Source: Litoreibacter ascidiaceicola (GTDB taxonomy: Bacteria; Pseudomonadota; Alphaproteobacteria; Rhodobacterales; Rhodobacteraceae). Taken from it: DNA of 64,000 bases. Under the pieces are notes generated by a model. It saw only the letters and a list, made by a program, of their open reading frames with translations. It made no database searches and was not told where the DNA came from. The stretch covers positions 62,001-126,000 of the forward strand of contig NZ_FQUV01000002.1 in NCBI RefSeq assembly GCF_900129235.1, in the 5' to 3' direction. The position numbers and the translations under genes were made by a program. Shown piece by piece: positions 52,457 through 61,067 of this stretch (its first letter is position 1; each line of letters opens with the position of its first letter).

Positions 52457-53593
52457 ATGAAAAACACTCGAAACACGTTGAGCCGCCGCGCGGTCCTCAA
52501 GTCCGGTGCGGTCGCTGGTGTGGCCGCTTTGGCAACGCCCGCACTGGTGTCCAAGGCATTTGCGACATCCGGCGAGATGACCCTGATGGACTGGTCTGAT
52601 TACTGGCCCGAAGACATGCTGGCAAATTTCACCGCCGAGACCGGCATCAAGGTGAATTACATCGGCATCGGCTCCAACGAAGAGCTGATCAACAAGATGA
52701 AAGCCTCGCAAGGCTCCGGCGCTGATCTGATCGGCCCGACCAACAACCGCTCGTTGCAATGGGGTCCGTTAGAACTTCTGCAACCATTCGACATGACCCG
52801 CATTCCAATTGACGCGGCAAACCCCGCAATGGCCAAAATCGGTCCGGACGCTTGGGATTTCGGTGGCAACACCTGGATTCCACACATCTGGGGCACCGAA
52901 GGCATGTCCTGGCGTGTCGACAAATGGTCGCCAGCCGATGCGTCTGGTGTGCCAAGCTATGGTGAAATCTGGTCTGAAGAGAACGCGGGCAAAACCATGA
53001 TCCGTGCGCATTCCGGCATGCTGTGTGCAGGCCTCTATATGGAAGCGTCCGGTGAAATGGATCCGGGTTCTGTCTGGGCCGCCTACGAGTCCGAAGAGAA
53101 CATGCGCAAAACCTGGGGCATGATCGCCGACTGGTGCATCGCACGCAAAGCCAACCTGAAGCTGATCTGGAACGACGCAGATACGCAGAAAAACGGTCTG
53201 CTGAACGATGGCGTTGTTGTCGGCCAGACATGGGATGGCCCACCTCTTGCGCTGAAAACCGCAGGCGAGCCTGTGACCTACCAAGCACCGGCAGAAGGTG
53301 CGATGGCGTGGGTTGACGGTCTGGCGATGCCAAAAGGTGCGAAGAACATTGATCAAGCCTACGAGCTGATCAAGTTTGCCTTTGATCCGAAGAACGCAGG
53401 TCCGGCCATCGACCAGCACGGCTACAACTCCCCGATCCTCGGGGCGGACAAACTGGCGGGCGAAGCTTATGCGAAAAACTTCGCGGAAGCCTATCCGGGC
53501 GACGCTTTGGCCAATCTCAACGCATGGCCAGCAGAAGCGCCTTGGTACGCCGATGTGCGCACGGAGTTTGTGAACAAGTTCCAAAGCGCATGA
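52457..53593 (+). CDS. Polyamine-type substrate-binding protein (PotD-like), Tat-exported
   Basis: 378 residues from the ATG at 52457 (GGGAGGGAA site). The N-terminus has a twin-arginine signal, SRRAVLKSG, followed by a hydrophobic stretch ending near SKAFA|TS. PotD-type fold: MTLMDWSDYWPEDMLANFTA, VNYIGIGSNEELINKMKAS and WDGPPLALKTAGEPVTYQAP. Ligands of this family are polyamines, but relatives bind other amines. First gene of a binding protein, ATPase, two-permease operon; a stem-loop follows it. Confidence 0.88.
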   Translation: MKNTRNTLSRRAVLKSGAVAGVAALATPALVSKAFATSGEMTLMDWSDYWPEDMLANFTAETGIKVNYIGIGSNEELINKMKASQGSGADLIGPTNNRSLQWGPLELLQPFDMTRIPIDAANPAMAKIGPDAWDFGGNTWIPHIWGTEGMSWRVDKWSPADASGVPSYGEIWSEENAGKTMIRAHSGMLCAGLYMEASGEMDPGSVWAAYESEENMRKTWGMIADWCIARKANLKLIWNDADTQKNGLLNDGVVVGQTWDGPPLALKTAGEPVTYQAPAEGAMAWVDGLAMPKGAKNIDQAYELIKFAFDPKNAGPAIDQHGYNSPILGADKLAGEAYAKNFAEAYPGDALANLNAWPAEAPWYADVRTEFVNKFQSA

Positions 53594-53608
53594 GCGTAAA
53601 ACACTTTG

Positions 53609-53637
53609 GTCCGGCGGCATCCTTGATGTGGCCGGAC
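53609..53637 (+). other. Stem-loop between the PotD-like and PotA-like genes
   Basis: Arms GTCCGGC (53609-53615) and GCCGGAC (53631-53637) with a 15-base loop that can pair further inside. No T-run follows. Position and shape match the stem-loops after the other two binding-protein genes in this window. Confidence 0.6.
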
Positions 53638-53708
53638 TGCAAGGGGAAAACCCCGACCAAGGGCTCGGTACAGGGCTCGGAATAAAACTGACAACGGGGA
53701 ATGACTAC

Positions 53709-54821
53709 ATGAGTTCTGGTGTAGCGGTTGATCTTGAGAACATCACGATCAGGTTCGGCGACTTTACGGCCGTAAAAGATGCAAATGTGAATATCAACGG
53801 CGGCGATTTCTTTTCTTTCCTTGGGCCATCGGGCTGCGGGAAAACGACGATCTTGCGCGCTGTGTCCGGCTTCCTGGAGCCAAGCGAAGGTCGTGTGTTG
53901 ATTGGTGGCAACGACATGGCAGGGATCGGCCCGAACAAACGCCCGACCGCGTTGATCTTCCAAAATCTCGCACTTTTTCCGTTGATGAAGGTTTGGGAGA
54001 ACATCGCGTTTTCCATGGAGGTCGCGGGCGCCAGCGCTGCCGAGCGCCGCAAACGCGCCGACGAACTGCTCGATATGATCGCCTTGGGCGGTCAAGGCGA
54101 CAAGCTGCCAAGCGAGCTGTCCGGCGGCCAAAAGCAACGCGTCGCCATCGCACGGGCGCTCTGTGCGAACCCTGATGTGCTGCTCTTGGACGAGCCGCTT
54201 TCAGCGCTTGATTTGAAGCTGCGCCAACACATGCGGACCGAATTGCGTGAAATCCAGCAGCGGGTTGGGATCACCTTTATCTACATCACCCACGATCAGG
54301 GCGAGGCCTTGACCATGTCCGACAACGTGGCCGTCATGAAGGCGGGGGTGATCGACCAGATCGACACCGGTCACAATATTTACGACGATCCCGCGACTCC
54401 GTTTGTGGCTTCTTTTGTCGGTGAAAACAATGTCTTCCGTGGCAAGGTTAAATCTGTCAGCGGCAATGAGGCGGTGATCACCACGAACCGCTCCGGCGAT
54501 CTTCTCACAAGAATTACACCCGCTCAGGTTGGCAAACTGGCCGTGGGTGACGACGCAATGATGTTCATCCGACCCGAGGCGCTTGAGCTTGCTCCACGCG
54601 ACGCGGACAGCAAAACCACGATTTCAGCCAATGTGATCAACGAAGAGTTCGAGGGCAATTCGTTTAGCGTCTTCCTAGAAGGCGATGGTGGCAAGCAGAT
54701 CAAGATGTCTGTTCCCAATCTGGGGCAGGATCGCATCTCGGTGCGGGGCGAGAACCTGTCGCTGCGCTACGATGCGTCGAACGCCGTCACGATGCCCGCG
54801 GGCGAACTGGCGTCGGAGTAG
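53709..54821 (+). CDS. potA: PotA-like ABC ATPase
   Basis: 370 residues from the ATG at 53709. Walker A GPSGCGKTT, Q-loop IFQNLALFPLM, signature LSGGQKQRVAIARAL, Walker B VLLLDEPLSALDLKLR, switch His in ITHDQGEALTM. A C-terminal TOBE domain (about 275-370) of the PotA kind. Cytosolic energy subunit of the importer; six bases precede the next permease gene. Confidence 0.92.
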   Translation: MSSGVAVDLENITIRFGDFTAVKDANVNINGGDFFSFLGPSGCGKTTILRAVSGFLEPSEGRVLIGGNDMAGIGPNKRPTALIFQNLALFPLMKVWENIAFSMEVAGASAAERRKRADELLDMIALGGQGDKLPSELSGGQKQRVAIARALCANPDVLLLDEPLSALDLKLRQHMRTELREIQQRVGITFIYITHDQGEALTMSDNVAVMKAGVIDQIDTGHNIYDDPATPFVASFVGENNVFRGKVKSVSGNEAVITTNRSGDLLTRITPAQVGKLAVGDDAMMFIRPEALELAPRDADSKTTISANVINEEFEGNSFSVFLEGDGGKQIKMSVPNLGQDRISVRGENLSLRYDASNAVTMPAGELASE

Positions 54822-54827
54822 ACGTCG

Positions 54828-55757
54828 ATGAAAAAGAAAATGATCTTCTCCGACTTCTTCAAAAACAACGGCGTTGTCATGGGCTGCCTGCTGATCGGGC
54901 TAGTGTCCTTCTGGCTGATCTTCCTGATCATCCTGCCGCAGCTGTCGATGCTGGATTACTCCTTCCGCTTCAACCTGCCACCCGCCGAGGTGGGCGGCCC
55001 GAAAGATGTCTACACGCTAAGCAATTATCAACATCTGATCTACGGCTCGGATACGACGCATCAGACCTACAACACAGTCGATCTTAAAGTGTTCGTGCGC
55101 ACGATTATTGCGGCGATGCTGGTCACCATCTTCAACATTTTCCTGTGCTACCCGTTGGCGTATTTCCTAGGGCAATCCAAAGGCTCCGGCTTTGTGCGTC
55201 TGCTGGTTGTGCTGCTGATCATCCCGTACTGGATCAACGAAATCCTACGGGCCTTCGCGCTTAGAATTATCTTCGGAGACAGCGGGTTGCTGAACGAAGC
55301 GCTCATGTTCCTGCACCTGACCAGCGAGCCGATCGACTTCATTCGCCAAGATATCGCCCTCTATGCGGGGCTTGGTTATGCCTACATCCTGTTGATGCTG
55401 TTCCCGATGTATAACGTCATCGAAAGCCTTGATCGCAACCAGATCGAGGCGGCGCGCGACATGGGAGCCAGCTGGATGCGCATTCACCGCCGTATCGTTA
55501 TCCCGCACGCAAAACCCGGCATCGTGTCCGGCGCGACGATGGTGTTTATGTTGTCTGCGGGTGCGTTGGCCGCACCGCAAATTTTGGGCGGGCCAAGCAG
55601 TCTTTGGTTCACGCAGCTGGTCTATCAGTGGTTCAACGACTCGCTGAACTGGCAGCAGGGTGCGGCTTACGCGATCGTCTTGTTGGCCTCCACGATCATC
55701 ATCGTTTTGACGGTGATGAAGATATTTAAGGTCAACATGGGGGACATTGGCAAATGA
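54828..55757 (+). CDS. potB: PotB-like ABC permease
   Basis: 309 residues, six membrane segments. PotB/PotH pattern with the coupling loop SLDRNQIEAARDMGASWMRI followed by HRRIVIPHAKPGIVSG and the ILRAFALRIIFGDSGLLN region typical of spermidine/putrescine permeases. It starts six bases after the ATPase stop and overlaps the next permease by four bases (ATGA). Confidence 0.9.
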   Translation: MKKKMIFSDFFKNNGVVMGCLLIGLVSFWLIFLIILPQLSMLDYSFRFNLPPAEVGGPKDVYTLSNYQHLIYGSDTTHQTYNTVDLKVFVRTIIAAMLVTIFNIFLCYPLAYFLGQSKGSGFVRLLVVLLIIPYWINEILRAFALRIIFGDSGLLNEALMFLHLTSEPIDFIRQDIALYAGLGYAYILLMLFPMYNVIESLDRNQIEAARDMGASWMRIHRRIVIPHAKPGIVSGATMVFMLSAGALAAPQILGGPSSLWFTQLVYQWFNDSLNWQQGAAYAIVLLASTIIIVLTVMKIFKVNMGDIGK

Positions 55758-57016
55758 GTTCCGCCAACCTTATCCGCATCGCCCTTGGTGCCTATCTTCT
55801 GATCTTCTTTAGCTACCTTCTGGGCCCGCTTGTGGTGATGAGCCTCACGGCCTTCAACTCCTCCAGCTTCCCGACCGTGTCGCCATGGGCCTGCTTCTCG
55901 TATGAGTGGTTCGACGTCCTGTTCAACGACAAGCACATCCGCGACGGCATCTACTACAGCATCGTCATCGGCATCGGCACGGTCATCCTGTCGGTCTCTA
56001 TGGGGCTGGCAGCGTCAATCGTATTGACGCAAGTGTGGCCCAAATTACGCTCGACCTACTATACGATGATCATTGCACCGATCCTTATTCCCGGCGTGGT
56101 GCTGGGCATCTCGACGCTGGTGTTTTGGGATCGGGCAGGGGCCTTCCTTGGTGCAACGGACGGGTCGTTCCTGCACGGGCTGTTCCACAACGGGATATTC
56201 CTGACCATCCTTGGCCAATCCTCCTTCATCGCGTCCTATGCGATGTTGGTGTTCGTCGCTCGCCTGCAACGCTTTGACACCGGCCTGACCGAAGCCGCGT
56301 TGGACTTGGGCGCGACCCACACCCAAGCATTCCGCAAAATCCTGCTGCCTTTCATGCGTCCGGCCATCGCGTCGGCCTCCGTGCTGGCGTTCCTCGCGTC
56401 GTTCGAGAACTACAACACCACCACCTTCACCATCATCGACTACAAGACCCTGACCACCGTGCTGGCGCAAAAGGTGCGATTGGGGATCAACCCGTCGATC
56501 TCGTCACTGGCGTTTATCATCATTGTGCTAACGATCTTTGCCGCGCTGGCTTTCGAGGCGGCCAACCGCAACAAAGAACGCAAACTGGCTGTCCGGAAAG
56601 GTAAGGCATCAGCTGAGAAATCTGGTGTGCTGCCCGGCTTCATGACAGGTAACCCTGCTGCGATTGTTTTGGTTTTGCTCGCCTTCGTGGTGATCGTCCT
56701 TGTTGGCACCGCGCAGAAATATAGCCCTGAGGCGTGCAAAATTCAGGTGCGTGAGGCCAAGCAGGTTGAAATCCAGCAGCGGATCAAAGAGCTTCGCGAA
56801 GCGCGTCGTATCAAAGACGAGGCGAGGGCGGCCGAAGAAGCCAAGCAACCAGCGCAGGCTCCGGCGAACGCACCGCAGAACAGCGGTGCCTTTGGCAACG
56901 TGTTCGCGCCGGGCAATCTGTCCGAAGAGGAAGCTCCGGCGTCAGACCCTGCACCAAGCTCCGGAACGGGTGCGTTTGGCAATGTGTTCGATCCCAACAA
57001 CCTGAACAGCGAATGA
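55754..57016 (+). CDS. potC: PotC-like ABC permease with long C-terminal extension
   Basis: 420 residues; ordinary PotC proteins have about 265-275. Residues 1 to about 275 form a normal PotC permease with the coupling loop LTEAALDLGATHTQAFRKIL. Then follow a charged linker, an extra hydrophobic segment (about 301-320, NPAAIVLVLLAFVVIVLVG), a Glu/Arg/Ala-rich coiled coil (about 335-370) and a Pro/Ala/Ser-rich tail with a repeated motif, GAFGNVFAPGNL and GAFGNVFDPNNL. The extra helix would place the tail in the periplasm. The frame is uninterrupted across the junction. Function of the tail unknown. Confidence 0.9.
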   Translation: MSSANLIRIALGAYLLIFFSYLLGPLVVMSLTAFNSSSFPTVSPWACFSYEWFDVLFNDKHIRDGIYYSIVIGIGTVILSVSMGLAASIVLTQVWPKLRSTYYTMIIAPILIPGVVLGISTLVFWDRAGAFLGATDGSFLHGLFHNGIFLTILGQSSFIASYAMLVFVARLQRFDTGLTEAALDLGATHTQAFRKILLPFMRPAIASASVLAFLASFENYNTTTFTIIDYKTLTTVLAQKVRLGINPSISSLAFIIIVLTIFAALAFEAANRNKERKLAVRKGKASAEKSGVLPGFMTGNPAAIVLVLLAFVVIVLVGTAQKYSPEACKIQVREAKQVEIQQRIKELREARRIKDEARAAEEAKQPAQAPANAPQNSGAFGNVFAPGNLSEEEAPASDPAPSSGTGAFGNVFDPNNLNSE

Positions 57017-57057
57017 GCGGGTCGGGCTGCACTCAAATGCGGGCCAACCATACCGCG

Positions 57058-57717
57058 TTATAGCCGGTGCAACCCCAGATCACGGATGAGTCCGGTCAGC
57101 AGCGTTCGTGCTGCGTAGCGGTGCGCGCGGTGCAGGTCTCTTGCGCGCGCAGCATCACCGATCTGGATCGCGTCGAGCACCGCGCGGTGGTCTGCGTTGG
57201 ACTTAACCGGCAGCGGGCGCAGCGGCAGCGTCATCATCCGCGCCCGTCGAACCTGGTCGGTATAGCGCGCGACGATTTCGATCACCCGCGCATTGCCCCC
57301 CAACCGCACCAATTCCGTGTGAAACCTGTCATCAGCCTCTGCCCAAGCGGTGCGGTCGTTATCCGTCAGCGCCGCGTCCATAGTATCAATGCAGTTTTGC
57401 GCGATCTGTAGATCGTCAGCGGTATAACCACGCTCCGCAGCGCGGGCGGCAGCGAGACTTTCCAGCTCGCACAAAACGTCATAAATATCGGCCATATCCT
57501 CGGCTGAGATCGGACATATACGGACGCCACGTCGGGGTTGCACATCCACCAATCCTTGCGCTTTCATCGTCAACGCTGCCTCCCGGACGGGTGTTCTGGA
57601 CATGCCCAGCCTGTCCGCCAGATCAGCCTCAAAGTGGTTTGATCCGGCGGCAAGTTCTCCACTGAAGACCATCTCCCGCAAGCGGGAGAGTGCCTGTTCG
57701 GTTTGTGATTGCCCCAT
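57058..57717 (-). CDS. GntR-family (FCD) transcriptional regulator
   Basis: 219 residues. N-terminal winged helix (ADLADRLGMSRTPVREAALT, then QPRRGVRI) and C-terminal FCD ligand domain with metal-binding histidines (DDRFHTELVRLGGN, NADHRAVLDAIQIGDAARARDL, HRAH). FadR-type repressors of this class sense organic acids. It is the third gene of a minus-strand operon after the IPMDH-like and Gfo/Idh-like genes. A TATAC-type palindrome at the head of the operon fits its expected operator. Confidence 0.91.
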   Translation of the reverse strand: MGQSQTEQALSRLREMVFSGELAAGSNHFEADLADRLGMSRTPVREAALTMKAQGLVDVQPRRGVRICPISAEDMADIYDVLCELESLAAARAAERGYTADDLQIAQNCIDTMDAALTDNDRTAWAEADDRFHTELVRLGGNARVIEIVARYTDQVRRARMMTLPLRPLPVKSNADHRAVLDAIQIGDAARARDLHRAHRYAARTLLTGLIRDLGLHRL

Positions 57718-57719
57718 GT

Positions 57720-58724
57720 CTAAATCTCCACACGCGTGCCGGTTTCGGAGGAGCGATAAATCGCTTCCTCAACCTCGCGCACAAACAGATAGTCCGCCGC
57801 CACATTTTCAAAGGGCTGCCGGTTCGTAAGTCCTTCTAGAACATGCCGCTGCAACGCCAACACGCAATCCCCGCCAAAACCGGACCATTCGCGGGCAGGA
57901 AGGATAGTGTCGGTCCTCACCTCGCCAAAGCGGCGCAGATGCAAAGCTCCGTCACCTGTCAGCGAGAGCGTACCTTCGGTCCCTTCAAACAATCCTTCAC
58001 CCAAGGTCATCCGGTGGTTTTCGGCAGCGTGGTCCAACAACCGGTTGCCGTCGAACAGGGCGCGGCGGCCTTCAGGGAACTCGAACAGAATGTGCCCCGC
58101 ATCTTCGCCGGATATCGTAGGGTTCAATCGACGCAGGTCGGCGTAAACTGCGGTGGGGCGGCCAAACAGGAACCGGAATGTATCCACCCAATGCACCGCC
58201 GTTTCATGAACCAGCAGGCGCGGCATGGTTTGAAAATATGGCTGTCGGTCCTGATAGGCATCCGGCCCTTGTCCGTCCCCTGTGCGCAGCCGGAATGTTA
58301 GCTGCAATGGCGTTCCAATATCGCCGTCGTCCATGAGCTTTTTGGCGCTGCGGTACCAAGGTTGGAAGCGGAAGTTTTCATGAATAATGACGGGGATGCC
58401 TGCCGAAGCTGCCAGTTCCGTCACCTGACGCGCCTCCTCAAAGGAGGAGCAAAACGGTTTCTGGCAAATGATGGCCTGCACTCCAGCTGCAATCCCCGCT
58501 GCGACCGCGCTGGCGTGGCTGGGGGGCGGTGTAATGATATCCAGAACATCGGGTCGCACCGCATCCAGCATCGCGCTTAATTCGGTGAATGCAGGTGCGC
58601 CAGTGCCTTCGGCTTTGGCAAAGTTGTGATCGCACGCGCCCACAAGCTCGACACCTGAAAGGCGTCGCCAAGCATCATAGTGGAACTGCGCGAAGTAGCC
58701 CGCGCCAAGACACGCAACCTTCAT
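57720..58724 (-). CDS. Gfo/Idh/MocA-family oxidoreductase
   Basis: 334 residues from the ATG at 58724; the reading frame stays open further upstream but that part lies within the upstream gene, and ATGA overlaps its stop. N-terminal Rossmann motif MKVACLGAGYFAQFH, then DIITPPPSHASAVAAGI and the cofactor/substrate motif QKPFCSSFEEAR (E-K-P position reads Q-K-P). C-terminal domain of the GFO_IDH_MocA type with HENFRFQPWYRSAKKL and HETAVHWVDTFRFLFG. NAD(P)-dependent, probably acting on a polyol, sugar acid or related compound. Substrate unknown. Confidence 0.9.
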   Translation of the reverse strand: MKVACLGAGYFAQFHYDAWRRLSGVELVGACDHNFAKAEGTGAPAFTELSAMLDAVRPDVLDIITPPPSHASAVAAGIAAGVQAIICQKPFCSSFEEARQVTELAASAGIPVIIHENFRFQPWYRSAKKLMDDGDIGTPLQLTFRLRTGDGQGPDAYQDRQPYFQTMPRLLVHETAVHWVDTFRFLFGRPTAVYADLRRLNPTISGEDAGHILFEFPEGRRALFDGNRLLDHAAENHRMTLGEGLFEGTEGTLSLTGDGALHLRRFGEVRTDTILPAREWSGFGGDCVLALQRHVLEGLTNRQPFENVAADYLFVREVEEAIYRSSETGTRVEI

Positions 58725-59809
58725 GCCAAGCGCGCAGCAATCGCGGCTGCGGCCTCTGCCGTGGTTGCGGTACCGCCAAGATCGCGCGTCACACCTTCGC
58801 GGTCCGCGATTGCGGCCTCCACCGCCTCGCGCAGCCGTATCCCGTCGGCGGCCATTTCTGTGTTGCCATGGGTTTCGCCCAACCAGTCGAGCATCATCGC
58901 GGCCGAAAGGATCATCGCGAACGGGTTGGCAATCCCTTGCCCCGCAATGTCGGGGGCGGAGCCGTGGCACGGCTGGAAAACCGCATGATCGTCGCCGATA
59001 TCCGCGGACGGGGCCAGCCCCAAGCCGCCCATAAGACCTGCGCCAAGGTCTGACAGAATGTCGCCGAACATGTTCTCGGTGACCATAACGTCGAAGACCC
59101 ATGGCTTTTCGACCATCCACAGGGCCGTCGCGTCGACATAGGCGTGATCTGATGTCAGGTCGGGGTGGCGTGCGGCCTCTTCGTCGAAAATCTTGCGAAA
59201 GAAGGCGAAGGCCGCGAAGACATTCGCCTTGTCCACGCAGGTGACGCGACCGCTGCCACGCCCCGCCGCCTTGCGCGCTTTCGCCAACGAGAAGGCAAAG
59301 CGGAACAGTTTCTCGGAGGTCGCGCGGGTGATCTTCAGCGTCTCATACGCGGCGGCGTCATTGCGCACATCGCGGGTGCCTTGGGAATGGAACAGGCCTT
59401 CGGTGCTCTCGCGGATCAGAACGAAGTCCACCGCTCGCCCGCCGTTGAATGCCAGCGGCGTGGGTTGACCGGGGACGATGCGCACAGGGCGCACGCCTGC
59501 ATACAACTGCAACTCCTTGCGGATTTCAATCTGCGGGGAAATTTCGGTGCCATCAGGGTAGCGCACGGAGGGAAGCCCCATCGCGGATAGCAAGATCGCG
59601 TCGGCGGTGCGTGCGGTCGCCAAAGAGCTGGCGGGCAAGCTTTCGCCATGCTCTGCATAATGAGCGGCACCGGCCGGCACGGCATCAAAAACAAGGCCAT
59701 AGGTCTGCGATGTTTTCGCGATGTCTGCCAGCAGGTCGACGGTCGGTTGCATGATTTCTGGCCCGATGCCGTCGCCGTTGAAAACCGCAATCTTGAAAGT
59801 CTTTGTCAT
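58721..59809 (-). CDS. Isopropylmalate/tartrate dehydrogenase-family enzyme
   Basis: 362 residues. Decarboxylating beta-hydroxyacid dehydrogenase fold: FNGDGIGPEIM, IRESTEGLF, VDKANVFAAFAFF, DATALWMVEKPWVFDV with VTENMFGDILSDLGAGLMGGLG, and CHGSAPDIAGQGIANPFAMILS. It lacks leucine-biosynthesis neighbours and belongs with a Gfo/Idh oxidoreductase and a GntR regulator, so a catabolic role on tartrate-, malate- or hydroxyacid-like substrates (TtuC-like) is more likely than LeuB. First gene of the operon; its start lies 46 bases from a perfect palindrome. Confidence 0.89.
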   Translation of the reverse strand: MTKTFKIAVFNGDGIGPEIMQPTVDLLADIAKTSQTYGLVFDAVPAGAAHYAEHGESLPASSLATARTADAILLSAMGLPSVRYPDGTEISPQIEIRKELQLYAGVRPVRIVPGQPTPLAFNGGRAVDFVLIRESTEGLFHSQGTRDVRNDAAAYETLKITRATSEKLFRFAFSLAKARKAAGRGSGRVTCVDKANVFAAFAFFRKIFDEEAARHPDLTSDHAYVDATALWMVEKPWVFDVMVTENMFGDILSDLGAGLMGGLGLAPSADIGDDHAVFQPCHGSAPDIAGQGIANPFAMILSAAMMLDWLGETHGNTEMAADGIRLREAVEAAIADREGVTRDLGGTATTAEAAAAIAARLA

Positions 59810-59854
59810 TGTTCGTTGTATCCGGCTTTATGAATGGACGTTTCGACCCTTAAT

Positions 59855-59866
59855 AACGTATACGTT
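59855..59866. promoter_or_regulatory. GntR-type palindromic operator
   Basis: Perfect 12-base palindrome AACGTATACGTT followed directly by a second half-site AACGTATG. It lies in the 86-base region between the divergent IPMDH-like operon (starts 59809) and the monooxygenase-like gene (starts 59896). FCD-type GntR regulators commonly bind GTATAC-centred palindromes, so the regulator at 57058-57717 is the likely ligand and could control both directions. Confidence 0.7.
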
Positions 59867-59895
59867 AACGTATGCAACAATCCAAGGACTATCCC

Positions 59896-60186
59896 ATGTT
59901 TGCCCTCGCCGTGACCTTCGATATCGTTCCTGCCGACCTTGATGCCTTCAAGGCGGCTATGCTGATCAACGCGAAAGCCTCCTTGTCGACCGAACCGGGA
60001 TGCAGGCAGTTCGATGTATGTATGGACCCCGAGCGTCCTTACGAAATCTTCCTTTACGAGATTTATGACGACGAGGCGGCGTTCGATGCCCACACCAAAA
60101 CCGCGCATTATGCCACGCTCCAGTCGACGACCAAGGGGATGGTGAAAGACAAAAACGTTCGCTTCTTCAAGGAAGTTCACCAATGA
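59896..60186 (+). CDS. Antibiotic-biosynthesis-monooxygenase (ABM) domain protein
   Basis: 96 residues from the ATG at 59896 (AAGGA site; an in-frame ATG at 59872 overlaps the operator). A dimeric ferredoxin-like ABM fold: ALAVTFDIVPADLDAFKAAM, AKASLSTEPGCRQFDVCMDP and IFLYEIYDDEAAFDAHTKT with the H-y motif at TAHYATLQ. Small ABM proteins act as quinol monooxygenases, isomerases or lyase-like partners. It overlaps the MBL gene by four bases and is divergent from the GntR-controlled operon, so it probably belongs to the same regulon. Confidence 0.86.
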   Translation: MFALAVTFDIVPADLDAFKAAMLINAKASLSTEPGCRQFDVCMDPERPYEIFLYEIYDDEAAFDAHTKTAHYATLQSTTKGMVKDKNVRFFKEVHQ

Positions 60187-60980
60187 CCGAGTGGCAGGTC
60201 CATGCCCTCAAATACGCGGACCGGAACAGCCGGACGCGGGCAGACAGCTTTATCTTTGACGACAACCATGATGCGCCTCATGCGATGGACTACTTCATCT
60301 GGGTGTTGCGGCGCGGGGCAGAGGTGATCCTTGTCGACACCGGATACGATGCCGGTGAAGCCGCGCTCCGCGACCGTCCCATCTTGCGTGATCCGCGCGA
60401 GGCGCTGGCAGGGATAGGGTTGAGGGCAGAGGACATCACCCAACTCGTCGTGACCCATCTGCATTATGACCATGCCGGCGGCTTGCACCTGTTCCCCAAC
60501 GCGACAATTCACCTGCAAGAGGCGGAAATGGCCTACGCCACTGGCCCCTGCATGTGCCACGATACGCTGAAAATGCCGTTTACGGCGGATCACGTCTGCG
60601 AAGCGGTCAAGCGCGTCTATCAAGGGCTCTGCGTCTTTCACGACGGGGACGGAGAGGTCGCGGAAGGGGTCACGGTGCATTGTTTGGGCGGCCATTCGCG
60701 CGGCCTGCAAGCGGTCAGGGTGCGCACAGAGGCAGGGTGGTTGTGCCTTGCGTCTGATGCGGCGCATTACTACGAAAATGTATTTGAAAAGAAGCCATTC
60801 CCGATCGTTGTTGATCTGCAAAACATGCTCGATGGCTTCACGCGATTACATAAGCTGGCGTCCGAACGCTCCCTGATAATACCGGGCCATGATCCGCTGG
60901 TGACGACGCTGTTCCCGCAGGATGGGCCGGACTATTGCTGGCGGCTGGATTGCGGGCCGGGCAAGGGCTTCGACTTGTAG
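60183..60980 (+). CDS. Metallo-beta-lactamase-fold hydrolase (lactonase-like)
   Basis: 265 residues. MBL zinc motif THLHYDHAGG (HxHxDH), later zinc ligands in LGGHSRGLQ, SDAAHYY and IIPGHDPLV. This set and the VDTGYDAGE start resemble the AHL-lactonase/gluconolactonase-like branch. Within a dehydrogenase cluster it may open a lactone made by the Gfo/Idh-like enzyme. Quorum-signal degradation is possible but there is no luxI/luxR pair near. No signal peptide. Confidence 0.88.
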   Translation: MTEWQVHALKYADRNSRTRADSFIFDDNHDAPHAMDYFIWVLRRGAEVILVDTGYDAGEAALRDRPILRDPREALAGIGLRAEDITQLVVTHLHYDHAGGLHLFPNATIHLQEAEMAYATGPCMCHDTLKMPFTADHVCEAVKRVYQGLCVFHDGDGEVAEGVTVHCLGGHSRGLQAVRVRTEAGWLCLASDAAHYYENVFEKKPFPIVVDLQNMLDGFTRLHKLASERSLIIPGHDPLVTTLFPQDGPDYCWRLDCGPGKGFDL

Positions 60981-61067
60981 AATTTCGCCATGTCGAAATT
61001 TTACCAGTTGATAAAATTTTTAACTGTGGCACTCTGAATGGGCAAGTTGACGCAGCCCGGAGAGACC

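Noticed and set aside
58725-59120. Upstream in-frame extension of the Gfo/Idh-like gene
   Set aside because: It lies wholly inside the conserved IPMDH-like gene, has Arg/Gly-rich nonsense composition, and the Rossmann motif begins exactly at the ATG at 58724, which overlaps the previous stop.
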